Below are positions 51,681-61,616 of a stretch of DNA of 64,000 nt, piece after piece (the stretch's first letter is position 1; each line of letters begins with the position of its first letter). Below the pieces are notes generated by a model. It ran no database searches. It was not told where the DNA came from and saw only the letters and a list, made by a program, of their open reading frames with translations. This stretch comes from Bifidobacterium sp. (GTDB lineage Bacteria; Actinomycetota; Actinomycetes; Actinomycetales; Bifidobacteriaceae), in assembly GCA_022649135.1 (NCBI GenBank), contig JALCNP010000004.1:119019-183018 (forward strand), written 5' to 3'. The translations under genes were made by a program, and so were the position numbers.

Positions 51681-52736
51681 ATGGCAGCACAAATCTGGTA
51701 CGAGGGCGACGGCGATCTTTCCGTTCTGAACGGCAAGAAGGTTGCGATCATCGGTTACGGCTCGCAAGGGCATGCCCATGCGCTGAACCTGCGTGATTCC
51801 GGTGTCGACGTCGTCGTCGGTTTGCGCCCCACCTCGAAGTCGGTCGAATTCGCCAAGGAACAGGGGCTTGAAGTCAAGTCCGTGGCCGATGCCGTCAAGG
51901 AGGCCGACGTCATCATGATCCTGGCTCCCGATCAGTATCAGGCGCAGATCTACAAGAATGACATTGAGCCGAATATGAAGGAGGGCGCGGCCCTTGCCTT
52001 CGCCCACGGTTTCAACATCCATTACGGCTACATCAAGCCCACGGAGGACCACCCGGTGTTCATGGTCGCGCCCAAGGGGCCGGGCCATATCGTGCGCCGC
52101 GAATACGCGGCCGGCCGCGGGGTCCCCGTTGTGGTGGCGGTCGAGCAGGATCCCCGTGGCGATGGATGGGCCATCACCCTCGCCTACGCCAAGGCTTTGG
52201 GTGCGCTGCGTGCAGGGGCCATCAAGACGACCTTCACGGAGGAGACCGAAACCGATCTGTTCGGTGAGCAGGACGTGCTGATGGGCGGCGTGAACCATCT
52301 GGTCGAGTGCGGCTTCGAGGTCCTCACGGAGGCCGGCTACCAGCCGGAGATCGCCTATTTCGAGGTGTGCCACGAGCTGAAGATGCTCGTCGATCTGATG
52401 AATGAGGGCGGCCTGAACAAGGCCCGCTGGTCCTGCTCCGACACGGCCCAGTATGGCGATTTCGTGTCGAAGGTCGTGGACGAGTCCACGAAGGAGCGCA
52501 TGAAGTTCCAGCTCAAGCGTATCCAGGACGGGTCCTTCGCCAAGGAGTTCATGGATGATCAGGCTGCCGGCGCGCCGAGGTTCAAGGCTCTTCAGGAGAA
52601 GTACAGCCACGAGAAGATCGAGGAGGTCGGGCCGAAGCTTCGCGCCATGTTCTCCTGGAACAAGGGCGCTGCGGCCGACGCCGACGAGACGGATTCCTTC
52701 ACCGGAAAGATCGCGCGCGCCCAGGTCCAGGGCTGA
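51681..52736 (+). CDS. ilvC: Ketol-acid reductoisomerase
   Basis: [67 protein letters not shown]. Confidence 0.96.
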   Translation: MAAQIWYEGDGDLSVLNGKKVAIIGYGSQGHAHALNLRDSGVDVVVGLRPTSKSVEFAKEQGLEVKSVADAVKEADVIMILAPDQYQAQIYKNDIEPNMKEGAALAFAHGFNIHYGYIKPTEDHPVFMVAPKGPGHIVRREYAAGRGVPVVVAVEQDPRGDGWAITLAYAKALGALRAGAIKTTFTEETETDLFGEQDVLMGGVNHLVECGFEVLTEAGYQPEIAYFEVCHELKMLVDLMNEGGLNKARWSCSDTAQYGDFVSKVVDESTKERMKFQLKRIQDGSFAKEFMDDQAAGAPRFKALQEKYSHEKIEEVGPKLRAMFSWNKGAAADADETDSFTGKIARAQVQG

Positions 52737-52782
52737 CGTCGGCGCGGTGGCCGGAGTTGAGACTGGTCGCCATGCGTCTTGA

Positions 52783-52830
52783 CGTGGAGGGGGTGTGCGA
52801 TGCAAGTACGCATCGCGCACCCCCTCCACG
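52783..52830. terminator. Long hairpin between convergent ilvC and SASA esterase
   Basis: CGTGGAGGGGGTGTGCGATGC / GCATCGCGCACCCCCTCCACG, 21-bp stem with one G.U pair. Confidence 0.65.
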
Positions 52831-52893
52831 CTGCCGTGGTCTTGCGTCGCCGCTTCGGCGACGTGAAGGCCACGACAGCCGAAGCGGCCTGAC

Positions 52894-54603
52894 TTACTTG
52901 AGTGCCGTGGCGAAGGGCGCCGCAGGAAGGTCCTGCTCGTTGAACATCGGGGCGGGCCCCCAGCTTCGCCAGGCGTAGCGGACGTGCGTGGGATTGGTGA
53001 CGTGGGGGGAGAAAAGCGTGACCATGCCGTCTCCGCCCTCCACCGATTCCTCCTGCGTCGTGCAATCGGAGCTGATTGCGGCCTGTGCGGGATGGTAGTG
53101 TCCGTCGGATCCTGCAAGTTCGAATCCCGAGGAGTCGGGAAGCCGGATGAAGGCGGGCTCCTGCTCCCCCTCGTCCGCTTTCGGAGCGCAGATGGCGTCG
53201 CTGAAGTGAAGACCGCAGGCGTGTCTGAACATCAGCACGGCTTTGTTTCCGGGGGCTCTGTGAGCCGTGACCAGGGAGGGGGAGCTCACGTCGGATTCGT
53301 CTATGCTGTAGATTTTGCTCAGAGCCACGTCCGCAAGGCGCTCCCCCGGGGTCTGTTTGTCCACCGGATGTATATTGTCGAACTCCCCGCAGTCCATGGT
53401 GATGATGATGTAGGTGTTCGGTGTCGACTCGGCGACGGTCCACTGGGCCTGTCGGATGACGGGCCACCGGAGCGTGTCCGCGTTGTCGCGGTCCTCCTGC
53501 GAGATCCATTGCGGAAGCTGCACGATGAGGAAGGGGAGGGTGTCGTCGCACCACACGCGCCTCCACAGCCCGATCAGCTGCCGGAGCATGACTTCATAGT
53601 CATTGCAGTAGGACTCGTCCTCCTCACCCTGATACCACAGGAATCCGGCGATGCTGTAGGGTGCCAGTCGCGCGAGCATGGCGTTAAACAGACCGGTGGG
53701 TCTGAAATGCGATGTGGTGTTCGCCGGGGGAGGCCAGGGGCATTCCCCGTATCGTGCGTGCAGATCCCTCCAGGTTATCTGAGGATCGTTTCTTCTCGCC
53801 GTGGCGACATCGGCGTTCCATGCGTCCGACGCGGCTTCCCAGAGGGCGGTACGCTCGTCGAGCTGCTGTTGCGTCCTTCCGGCGATCGCCTGGTGGAAGC
53901 GGTCAAGATAGCGTCTTCCCTGGTCGGTGCGTTCCAGAGTCTCCTGGTCGGTCCAGCAGGAGATCGATGTGCCACCGTGATAGCAGTCGACGATTCCGAT
54001 GGTCAGATCGTTGGGCATCTCCTTGCGCAGTTTGCGTGCAAAATAGAAGGCCACTGCGGACATGTCCCCGCTGTGGGCTCCGTCCGCAGGCCGCCATGCG
54101 CTTTCGGCCCCCGCCTTGTCGTCGATTACCCCGGTCTGTGGCGAATTGTAGAAGCGGATATGCGTGTCGTGCGCCGCCGCGGCGACGCTCCTGCCGTCGC
54201 GGCTGTCACGCAACGCCAGCTCCATATTGCTTTGTCCGCCGGCAAGCCACACCTCTCCGACCATCACGTCGGTGTAGAGCACGGTGTGCCTTCCGTCGTC
54301 CACTGTCAGAGTGTAGGGGCCGCCGGCTGGAAGTTTGGGCATCGAGATCATCCATCGCCCGTCGTCGCCCGCGCTCGATGCCGCTTCGCTGATCACCTCG
54401 TCGTCGGAAAGAATTCTTGCGGTTACCCCTCTGCCCGTCGGGGCGGAGCCGAAAACGGCGATTGGCTTGCGCTGCTGCAGCACCATGTGGTCGCTGAAAA
54501 CCGCCGAGACCCGAAGATCCCCCTGCACCGTCCGATCGGTGGTCGTCGATGCCTGCTGGACATCGGACGAGTCCGATGCGCCGGGAGTTGAATATGCATT
54601 CAT
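52894..54603 (-). CDS. SASA-type carbohydrate acetylesterase (sialate O-acetylesterase-like), no signal peptide
   Basis: VWLAGGQSNMELAL, FLWYQGEEDESYCNDY, NIHPVDKQTPGERLADVAL; start at 54603 or 54609. Confidence 0.85.
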   Translation of the reverse strand: MNAYSTPGASDSSDVQQASTTTDRTVQGDLRVSAVFSDHMVLQQRKPIAVFGSAPTGRGVTARILSDDEVISEAASSAGDDGRWMISMPKLPAGGPYTLTVDDGRHTVLYTDVMVGEVWLAGGQSNMELALRDSRDGRSVAAAAHDTHIRFYNSPQTGVIDDKAGAESAWRPADGAHSGDMSAVAFYFARKLRKEMPNDLTIGIVDCYHGGTSISCWTDQETLERTDQGRRYLDRFHQAIAGRTQQQLDERTALWEAASDAWNADVATARRNDPQITWRDLHARYGECPWPPPANTTSHFRPTGLFNAMLARLAPYSIAGFLWYQGEEDESYCNDYEVMLRQLIGLWRRVWCDDTLPFLIVQLPQWISQEDRDNADTLRWPVIRQAQWTVAESTPNTYIIITMDCGEFDNIHPVDKQTPGERLADVALSKIYSIDESDVSSPSLVTAHRAPGNKAVLMFRHACGLHFSDAICAPKADEGEQEPAFIRLPDSSGFELAGSDGHYHPAQAAISSDCTTQEESVEGGDGMVTLFSPHVTNPTHVRYAWRSWGPAPMFNEQDLPAAPFATALK

Positions 54604-54674
54604 CGTCATTCCTTGTCTGGGTTGCGTCTCTCTATGCAGTTGGGCCTCATCGCGACTGTAGAATGGAACGCTGC

Positions 54675-54686
54675 TTAACCGCTTCA
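54675..54686. promoter_or_regulatory. LacI operator candidate (SASA promoter)
   Basis: TTAACCGCTTCA, similar to 55014 and 61581 sites. Confidence 0.45.
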
Positions 54687-55013
54687 CTGCGAATGATACA
54701 GCCTTTTATGCCTAGTGTATAGACAGTGGCCTGCAATCCGGCATGGGCGGTTTTCTCGTCGTGGAGCTGCCGCGAACGGATCATTGGAAACGATTACGTT
54801 GCGCGGTGGGCGACACGCCGTGCTGGTTGGTGGCACATGGTTCTGTTTCCGCCTCCGCTTGTCGGCAAGAAAATGCGGCGGCAGGCGGGGTGTCGCTGCG
54901 ACTGTTGGAATTCGGTCGTTTTCGGCATGTCGGCCCGACCTCGGCTACGCCCCTGGTGGATCATTTACGCACATTCGCATGCGTAATGCGAGGAAATGTA
55001 TGAACGCCGTTAC

Positions 55014-55025
55014 TTAACCGGTTGA
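55014..55025. promoter_or_regulatory. LacI operator candidate (mannan SBP promoter)
   Basis: TTAACCGGTTGA; adjacent to TTGAGT-N17-TACTCT. Confidence 0.5.
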
Positions 55026-55199
55026 GTTTCGTCGGGAAATCATGTACTCTTAAGAACCACTTGGGCATGAACCCGTGCGTGGACCAGTGCCCCAGGGAAT
55101 CCAAGGTGACGGTTCAGGGCAGACTCGTTTCCAAGGTCCAGAGCGGAACCGACAAATCCGATTTGGGAAAGTTAGTCAACGAAGGATAGAAGGAACACG

Positions 55200-56600
55200 A
55201 TGAAAGCAGTCAAGAAGATCACCGCGGCCATTGCGGCGGGCGCCTGCCTGGTCGGCATGGCGGCCTGCGGCGGCTCGTCGAACGCCGGGTCCACGGATCT
55301 GACGTACAGCGGCATCAAGCTGGGCGAGACCGGCAAGGACATCAAGACGACCATCAGCCTGTACACGAACCGTACGGACATGCTCCAGTCCAATTATCCG
55401 GGCACTTCATGGAAGCAGTACCTGGCGGCGTTCAACAAGATGTACCCGAACATCACGGTGAAGATCACCGGGGGCACCAACTACGCGGACAGCGCGGCGA
55501 CGCGCCTGCAGGGCAACAGCTGGGGAGACATCATGATGATCCCCGACTCGATCGACAAATCCGATCTGGGGACCTATTTCCTCTCCTACGGCAAGACGGA
55601 CGAGGTCGGCAAGCTGGTGAACTTCGCCAGCAACAAGGCGTATGACGACAACGTCTACGGCATCGCCAGCGTCGGCAACGGCAAGGGCATCGTCTATAAC
55701 AAGAAGGTCTTCAAGGAGGCGGGAATCGACAAGCTGCCGACGACGCCGAAGCAGTTCATCGCTGACCTCAAGCTGGTCAAGGAGAAGACGAGCGCGATCC
55801 CGCTGTACACGAACTACGCGGCCGGCTGGACGATGGGCGCCTGGGATGATTACATGGGCTCCACCTCGACCGGTGACGCCAAGTACTGGAACCAGGAGCT
55901 TCCTCACACGAAGAACCCGTTCTCGGATCCCGGCGACGGCACGCACGCGTACAACGTGTACAAGATCCTCTACGACGCGGTGTCCGAGGGTCTGACCGAG
56001 TCCGACTACTCGACCACGGACTGGGAGAGCTCCAAGACGAAGATGAACAACGGCCAGATCGCCACCATGGCCCTGGGCTCCTGGGCTGTTTCTCAGATGC
56101 AGGCCGCCGGTTCCCACGCCAGCGACGTCGGCTACATGCCGTTCCCGATCAGCGTGAAGGGCAAGCAGTACAGCACCGAGGGCGCCGACTACTCCTTCGG
56201 CATCAACAAGAAGACCTCCAAGGACAACCAGAAGGCCTCCATGATCTTCGTCAAGTGGATGACCGAGAAGTCCGGGTTCTCCTACAACGAGGGGTGCCTG
56301 CCCGTCGCGAAGGACATCACCAAGCTTCCGGCCGTCTACAGCGACTTCACGAAGAACAACGTGAAGTTCGTCATTGATGAGCCTGCGTTGAAGGGCGAGG
56401 AGGATCTCTTCTCGGATCTGAACTCGGATTCGGAGCTGGCTCTTGCGTCGAACGGCAACTCCCGCGTGCAGGCGATCGTGGAGAACGCGTCGACCAAGAA
56501 GATGTCGTATGACGACATGGTCAAGCAGTGGAACTCCAAGTGGAACGCCGCTCTGAAGACCGAGAACGTCGACGTCAAGTACGACACGGTCGTCAAGTAG
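55200..56600 (+). CDS. Sugar ABC transporter substrate-binding lipoprotein
   Basis: Lipobox LVGMAACGGSS; 466 aa family 1 SBP. Confidence 0.92.
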   Translation: MKAVKKITAAIAAGACLVGMAACGGSSNAGSTDLTYSGIKLGETGKDIKTTISLYTNRTDMLQSNYPGTSWKQYLAAFNKMYPNITVKITGGTNYADSAATRLQGNSWGDIMMIPDSIDKSDLGTYFLSYGKTDEVGKLVNFASNKAYDDNVYGIASVGNGKGIVYNKKVFKEAGIDKLPTTPKQFIADLKLVKEKTSAIPLYTNYAAGWTMGAWDDYMGSTSTGDAKYWNQELPHTKNPFSDPGDGTHAYNVYKILYDAVSEGLTESDYSTTDWESSKTKMNNGQIATMALGSWAVSQMQAAGSHASDVGYMPFPISVKGKQYSTEGADYSFGINKKTSKDNQKASMIFVKWMTEKSGFSYNEGCLPVAKDITKLPAVYSDFTKNNVKFVIDEPALKGEEDLFSDLNSDSELALASNGNSRVQAIVENASTKKMSYDDMVKQWNSKWNAALKTENVDVKYDTVVK

Positions 56601-56630
56601 CAATCTCTTGTCACTTCTCATGTAACAACT

Positions 56631-56670
56631 CCAGTGTGGCCGCCAGACCTCCGTTCGGCGGCCACACTGG
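56631..56670. other. Intercistronic hairpin (SBP | permease)
   Basis: CCAGTGTGGCCGCC / GGCGGCCACACTGG 14-bp perfect inverted repeat. Confidence 0.65.
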
Positions 56671-56751
56671 CCATTCACTGTCTCGGGATTCTTCGTTTCG
56701 CTGCTCAGCGTCCGAATCATCACGGGTTCCTGCAAGTCAACTAAGGGAATT

Positions 56752-57798
56752 ATGTCAGCTGCGACTATGGGCACGGTATCAACGACCGATGTCCCTTTTA
56801 ACAAAAAACATACGGATTGGCACAAGGGTCTGATCATCGTTGCGTTTTCTGCCATTCCGGTTATTCTTCTGGTTGCATTCACCTATCTGCCGTTCGGCGA
56901 TATGATGAGCTACAGCCTTTATAAAATGAAATACATTGGCACCCCCCGTTGGGTCGGCCTCAACAACTATGAGCAGGTCTTCACCCGTACCGACACCCTC
57001 GGTGCCCTCAAGCTCAGCCTTTACTATATGGTCGGCGCCCTTATCCAGGTGGCGTTGGCGCTGTATCTGTCGACCGTCCTCGCGTTCAAGGTGAAGCTGG
57101 GCAACTTCTTCAAGGCCACCTACTTCTTCCCCTATCTGATCAACGGCATCGCGGTGGGTTTCATTTTCAAGTTCTTCTTCACCCGTGGATACGTCTTCGA
57201 CACCGTTCTTCAGTGGTGCGGATTCAATCTCAATGACCTCCCCTACTGGTTGAAGGATCAGTCGATCAACAACTGGTCCCTGGTCGGGTCATCGATCTGG
57301 CGCTATCTGGGGCAGAACGTCATCCTCTTCATCGGCGCCATCATGTCCATCGACAACTCGCTGTATGAAGCCGCGGAAATCGACGGGGCCAACAAGTGGC
57401 AGCAGTTCAAGCACATCATCCTTCCGGGAATCAAGACGATCCTCACACTGAACATCATCCTGTCCATCACCGGTTCGCTCAACGCATTCGAGGCGCCGTA
57501 CGTGATCACCACCGGTGCCAACGGCACGGCAACGTTCCTGGTGCTCACCGATCGTCTCGCCCACTCCAACCAGAAGGTCGGTCTTGCATCGGCAATGGCC
57601 GTCGTGCTGCTGGTCATCATCTTGATATGCACGCTGCTTCAGCAGATATTCTTTAAATTCGCCTTCCGTGATGCGGACGACGGTGTTGCGAAAGCCCAGA
57701 AGCAGGCGCGCAAGATAGAGCGCAGACGCAACAGGATGAGCATGAAGGCCGCGCCGGTCATCGGCAATAAGAAGACGGTCGGGGAGGCAACGAAATGA
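56752..57798 (+). CDS. Sugar ABC transporter permease
   Basis: SLYEAAEIDGANKWQQFKHIILPGIKTIL EAA loop. Confidence 0.92.
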   Translation: MSAATMGTVSTTDVPFNKKHTDWHKGLIIVAFSAIPVILLVAFTYLPFGDMMSYSLYKMKYIGTPRWVGLNNYEQVFTRTDTLGALKLSLYYMVGALIQVALALYLSTVLAFKVKLGNFFKATYFFPYLINGIAVGFIFKFFFTRGYVFDTVLQWCGFNLNDLPYWLKDQSINNWSLVGSSIWRYLGQNVILFIGAIMSIDNSLYEAAEIDGANKWQQFKHIILPGIKTILTLNIILSITGSLNAFEAPYVITTGANGTATFLVLTDRLAHSNQKVGLASAMAVVLLVIILICTLLQQIFFKFAFRDADDGVAKAQKQARKIERRRNRMSMKAAPVIGNKKTVGEATK

Positions 57799-58685
57799 GC
57801 AGCGCAACGCAGTCGGTCGGCCGGCACAATAACTCCGGCATCACCCCCTGGTACCGGATTCGTCGGGGATTCCTCGTATTCCTCAAGTATCTGAGCCTGG
57901 TGTTCTTCAGCTTCTGGTTCCTTCTTCCCGTGGCAAGCTGCTTCATCACCGCGGCGAAAACGAAGCAGGAGTACCAGACCACGAGCGTCATGCAGATGCC
58001 GAAGAACTGGCTGAACTTCCAGAACTATGCGGATGCGTTCAGCGCGGCGAGCATGGGAACTGCATTCAGGAACTCCGCCATCGTGCTTGTTGTGGTGCTG
58101 ATCTGCACCACGATCATCGGCACCATGCTCGCGTACGTGCTCAGCCGCTTCCAATTCCCCGGCAACGGGCTCATTCGCGGCATGTTCATGATCGCGGCGC
58201 TGCTTCCCGGCATCGCCATGCAAGTGGCTCTCTACAAGATCATGGTGAACCTCAACGCGGTCAACACGCTGTGGGGCTACATCGTGATGATGATGGGCAC
58301 CGATGTCATCTCGATCTACGTGTTCATTCAGTTCTTCGAGAATCTGCCCATCTCCCTGGATGAGGCGGCGATCGTCGACGGGGCCTCGTATCTGACCGTG
58401 TACTGGAAGATCCTGCTCCCCAACATCAAGCCCGCCATCGTCACCTGCCTGATCCTTAAGGGGGTGACGGTGTACAACGAATACTACGCCGCGAACCTCT
58501 ATCTCCAGGACGTCAACCTACGAACGGTTGCCGTGGCGCTGTACACGTTTACCGGCCCTATGGGCAGCCAGTACAACCTTATCTGCGCGGGTGTCATTCT
58601 CACCCTTCTGCCAATGCTGATCCTCTTCCTTCTGTTCCAGAAGCAGATCTACAACGGCGTCGCTGCTGGCGCAGTCAAGGAATAA
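57795..58685 (+). CDS. Sugar ABC transporter permease
   Basis: SLDEAAIVDGASYLTVYWKILLPNIKPAIV; ATGA overlap with upstream permease. Confidence 0.92.
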   Translation: MSSATQSVGRHNNSGITPWYRIRRGFLVFLKYLSLVFFSFWFLLPVASCFITAAKTKQEYQTTSVMQMPKNWLNFQNYADAFSAASMGTAFRNSAIVLVVVLICTTIIGTMLAYVLSRFQFPGNGLIRGMFMIAALLPGIAMQVALYKIMVNLNAVNTLWGYIVMMMGTDVISIYVFIQFFENLPISLDEAAIVDGASYLTVYWKILLPNIKPAIVTCLILKGVTVYNEYYAANLYLQDVNLRTVAVALYTFTGPMGSQYNLICAGVILTLLPMLILFLLFQKQIYNGVAAGAVKE

Positions 58686-58715
58686 GCCCAACCGTTGCAT
58701 AGCTAAAACATCACA

Positions 58716-58751
58716 GGGTTGCGAAATCACCGTATGACGATTTCGCAACCC
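58716..58751. terminator. Hairpin between permease and GH2 gene
   Basis: GGGTTGCGAAATC / GATTTCGCAACCC 13-bp perfect inverted repeat followed by TTAT. Confidence 0.55.
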
Positions 58752-58783
58752 TTATATGACAGAGCGTAAAGGAATGAATCACG

Positions 58784-61453
58784 ATGTCTCATATTCCAAC
58801 GACCTTCCAATCCTTGAGCCAAGGATGGACCGTCACCGCAGCCAATCCGACTGCGGTTCCCCAAGAGCTAAGGGATGCCATCGCAGCTGGCGTCCCTGCC
58901 CGAGTTCCAGGTGAAGTGACCCTTGATCTGGAGCGTGCCGGCCTCGTCCCCGACCCATTCGATGGTGACAATGAGAAGCACCAGCAGTGGATCGGGGACG
59001 TGGATTGGCACTATACATGCACATTCGACTGGCCTGATGACGGCAATGACCGCCAGGATCTGGTGGCGTACGGACTGGACACGATCGCCGAGGTCAAGCT
59101 GAACGGCCAGAGCGTCGGCTCCGCCAGCAACTATCATCGCGCGTATCGCTGGGATATCCGCGAGCTTCTGCGCGACAAGGCCAACGTGCTTGACGTGTTC
59201 TTCACGTCCTCGGTGCGTGAGTCGGATCGTCTCGAACAGCAGCGCGGATACTATCCGCATACCGAGCATCACGCCTTCAATCAGATACGCAAGCCCTCTT
59301 ACCAGTTCGGCTGGGACTGGGGGGTGGATGTCGCCAACGCCGGAATCTGGCAACCCATCGGCATCGATTCCTGGAAGGGCGTGCGTGTCGATGCGGTGCG
59401 TCCGCTTGTGGACGTGCTGCCGGACGGCACCGGCGTGCTTACCGCCACCGTCGAGGTCGAAAGAGATCTCCAGGGCAGGATCACCGGCGTGGACAAGGCT
59501 CATTCCTCGCTTCCCGCGGTTTCGGTCACGGTGAGGCTTTCGGGCCACGGATTCGACAAAACCGTGCAGGCCGACGTCGCGCAAGGACGCAAAGCCGTCA
59601 CGGTATCCGTCAAGGTCCCGCACGCCGAACTGTGGTGGCCGCTGGGATACGGCGATCAGCCGCTGTACGACGTGTCGGTTGAAGCGGGGGAAACGGCGTC
59701 CTGGACTGGACGTGTCGGGTTCCGGACGACCCATGTCGACACTCGGGCGGACGAGATCGGCCGGCCGTTCCAGATCTACGTCAACAACGTTCCCGTGCAT
59801 GCTCGCGGATACAACTGGGTCCCGATCGATGCGTTCATCACCCGTGGCGACCGCGCCTTCTACGCGGCCCGGTTCCGCGATCTCGTCGAATCCAATTCGA
59901 ATATGGTCCGCGCCTGGGGCGGCAGCATCTATGAGACCGACGACTTCTACGATCTTGCGGATGAGCTCGGAGTCATGGTCTGGCAGGACTTCACCCTCGC
60001 CTGCGCCGCCTATCCCGAGGACGCCCGAACCAAAGCGGACATCGAGGAGGAGGCCCGATACCAGATAACCCGCCTGTCTCCCCATCCCAGCCTGATCGTG
60101 TGGAACGGCTCGAACGAGAACTACGTGGCCTACTCCGGCTGGCCGGGGTACAAGCAGGCCCTGCGTGACGACGACAGGAAACCGAACGCCTACGGCTACG
60201 GCGAGAAGGGGTGGGGTGACTACTACTATTCCGAGCTGTTCCCCGAGCTTCTTGCCGAGCTTGATCCCACTCACGTCTATCTGCCGAGCTCGCCCATGAG
60301 CTTCACGAAATTCGTGGATGCCAACAAGGACACCGACGGGACGATGCACATCTGGGACGTGTGGAACGGTTGGGACTACCGGCAGTACGCGCAATACACA
60401 CCACGCTTCGCCGACGAGTTCGGCTATCAGGCGCCGCCGGCGTGGAGCACGCTGAACAGGGTCGTGCACGACAAGCCCTTCGAGGCCTTCGGCCCGCAGA
60501 TGCTCGTGCACCAGAAGGCCATGGGCGGCAACTACAAGCTGGCCCGCGGCATGCGTTCCCACCTGACGCCGGGAAACATCGATGACGTCAGCTTCAACCA
60601 GGACGGTACGCGCAACTGGCTCATCCCCACCGATGACTGGGGAAACATGGAGGATTGGCATTGGGCGTGCCAGCTTCAGCAGGCCCAGGCGATCCGCTTC
60701 GGTGTCGAGCACATGCGCTCGTTGGAGCCGGTCAATGCGGGCGCTCTGATCTGGCAGCTCAACGACGACTGGCCCGTGGTGTCATGGGCGGCCGTTGACT
60801 ACTACGGGCATCGCAAGCCGTTGTGGTACGCCTCGCGCGACTTCTTCACCCCGCGGCTTGCCACCCTGCAGCCCAGAATCTCCGACAAGGCATGGAGGGA
60901 TCTGAGCTGGGAAGGCAAGCGCCCGGAGTGCGACACCACGGCTCTGGTTCTGCTCAACGACACTCGGCAGGCGTGGTCCGGCTCCTGGACGATCGAACGC
61001 ATCTCGCTGGACGGCACGGTTCTCGCCTCGCAGACCGCCGACGTTTCGCTGGACGCGATCTCCCACACCGCCGTCGTGCTCAACCCCGATGTGGCCGCCT
61101 TCGGCGACCCGAGCGACGAGCTGATCGTGGCCACCCCCGATCGTGCCGGATTCGCCAGAACCATACTGAACGGTGCCGAAGTCGTCGATCAGAAGCTTGA
61201 CAGCCGACCTCTGAGCGCCAGCGTCAGCAAGGTGGACGGTGGATATCGGATCGGCGTCAGGGCCAACGCCTACGTTCGCGACCTCTTCTGCATGGTTGAC
61301 AAAGTCGACCATCGGGCCACGATCGACGACGGCATGGCGACTCTGCTTCCGGGGGAGGAAATCTCCTGGACGGTCACTTCCGAGGACGTCGACGATCCGC
61401 AGGGGTTCGTCGCGCCGAATGTGCTGAGATCGGCAAACGATCTGAAGCGCTAG
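58784..61453 (+). CDS. GH2 beta-mannosidase, no signal peptide
   Basis: IRKPSYQFGWDWGVDVANAGIWQPIGI, MVRAWGGSIYETDDFYDLADELGVMVWQDF, VWNGSNENY. Confidence 0.9.
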   Translation: MSHIPTTFQSLSQGWTVTAANPTAVPQELRDAIAAGVPARVPGEVTLDLERAGLVPDPFDGDNEKHQQWIGDVDWHYTCTFDWPDDGNDRQDLVAYGLDTIAEVKLNGQSVGSASNYHRAYRWDIRELLRDKANVLDVFFTSSVRESDRLEQQRGYYPHTEHHAFNQIRKPSYQFGWDWGVDVANAGIWQPIGIDSWKGVRVDAVRPLVDVLPDGTGVLTATVEVERDLQGRITGVDKAHSSLPAVSVTVRLSGHGFDKTVQADVAQGRKAVTVSVKVPHAELWWPLGYGDQPLYDVSVEAGETASWTGRVGFRTTHVDTRADEIGRPFQIYVNNVPVHARGYNWVPIDAFITRGDRAFYAARFRDLVESNSNMVRAWGGSIYETDDFYDLADELGVMVWQDFTLACAAYPEDARTKADIEEEARYQITRLSPHPSLIVWNGSNENYVAYSGWPGYKQALRDDDRKPNAYGYGEKGWGDYYYSELFPELLAELDPTHVYLPSSPMSFTKFVDANKDTDGTMHIWDVWNGWDYRQYAQYTPRFADEFGYQAPPAWSTLNRVVHDKPFEAFGPQMLVHQKAMGGNYKLARGMRSHLTPGNIDDVSFNQDGTRNWLIPTDDWGNMEDWHWACQLQQAQAIRFGVEHMRSLEPVNAGALIWQLNDDWPVVSWAAVDYYGHRKPLWYASRDFFTPRLATLQPRISDKAWRDLSWEGKRPECDTTALVLLNDTRQAWSGSWTIERISLDGTVLASQTADVSLDAISHTAVVLNPDVAAFGDPSDELIVATPDRAGFARTILNGAEVVDQKLDSRPLSASVSKVDGGYRIGVRANAYVRDLFCMVDKVDHRATIDDGMATLLPGEEISWTVTSEDVDDPQGFVAPNVLRSANDLKR

Positions 61454-61457
61454 AGGT

Positions 61458-61542
61458 GCGGCATCCCCGCCGATCATGAATTATCGGTGACCGGCGGGGA
61501 TGCCGCGCGTTGCTGCCCGCAGGATTCGTCCCCTGCGGGCAG
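61458..61542. terminator. Two tandem hairpins between GH2 and lacI
   Basis: GCGGCATCCCCGCCG/CGGCGGGGATGCCGC (15 bp) then CTGCCCGCAGG/CCTGCGGGCAG (11 bp). Confidence 0.55.
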
Positions 61543-61580
61543 CGGGGTTGGAAGGGGGAGCCGCTATTGTTATTTCACAG

Positions 61581-61592
61581 TAAACCGCTTAA
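61581..61592. promoter_or_regulatory. LacI operator candidate (auto-regulation of the mannan lacI)
   Basis: TAAACCGCTTAA(CC) upstream of lacI at 61617. Confidence 0.45.
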
Positions 61593-61616
61593 CCAACTTT
61601 GTGGTAGGACAATAAC

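Noticed and set aside
58868-60712. 614-aa minus-strand ORF antisense to the GH2 beta-mannosidase
   Set aside because: Antisense shadow of a conserved enzyme gene.
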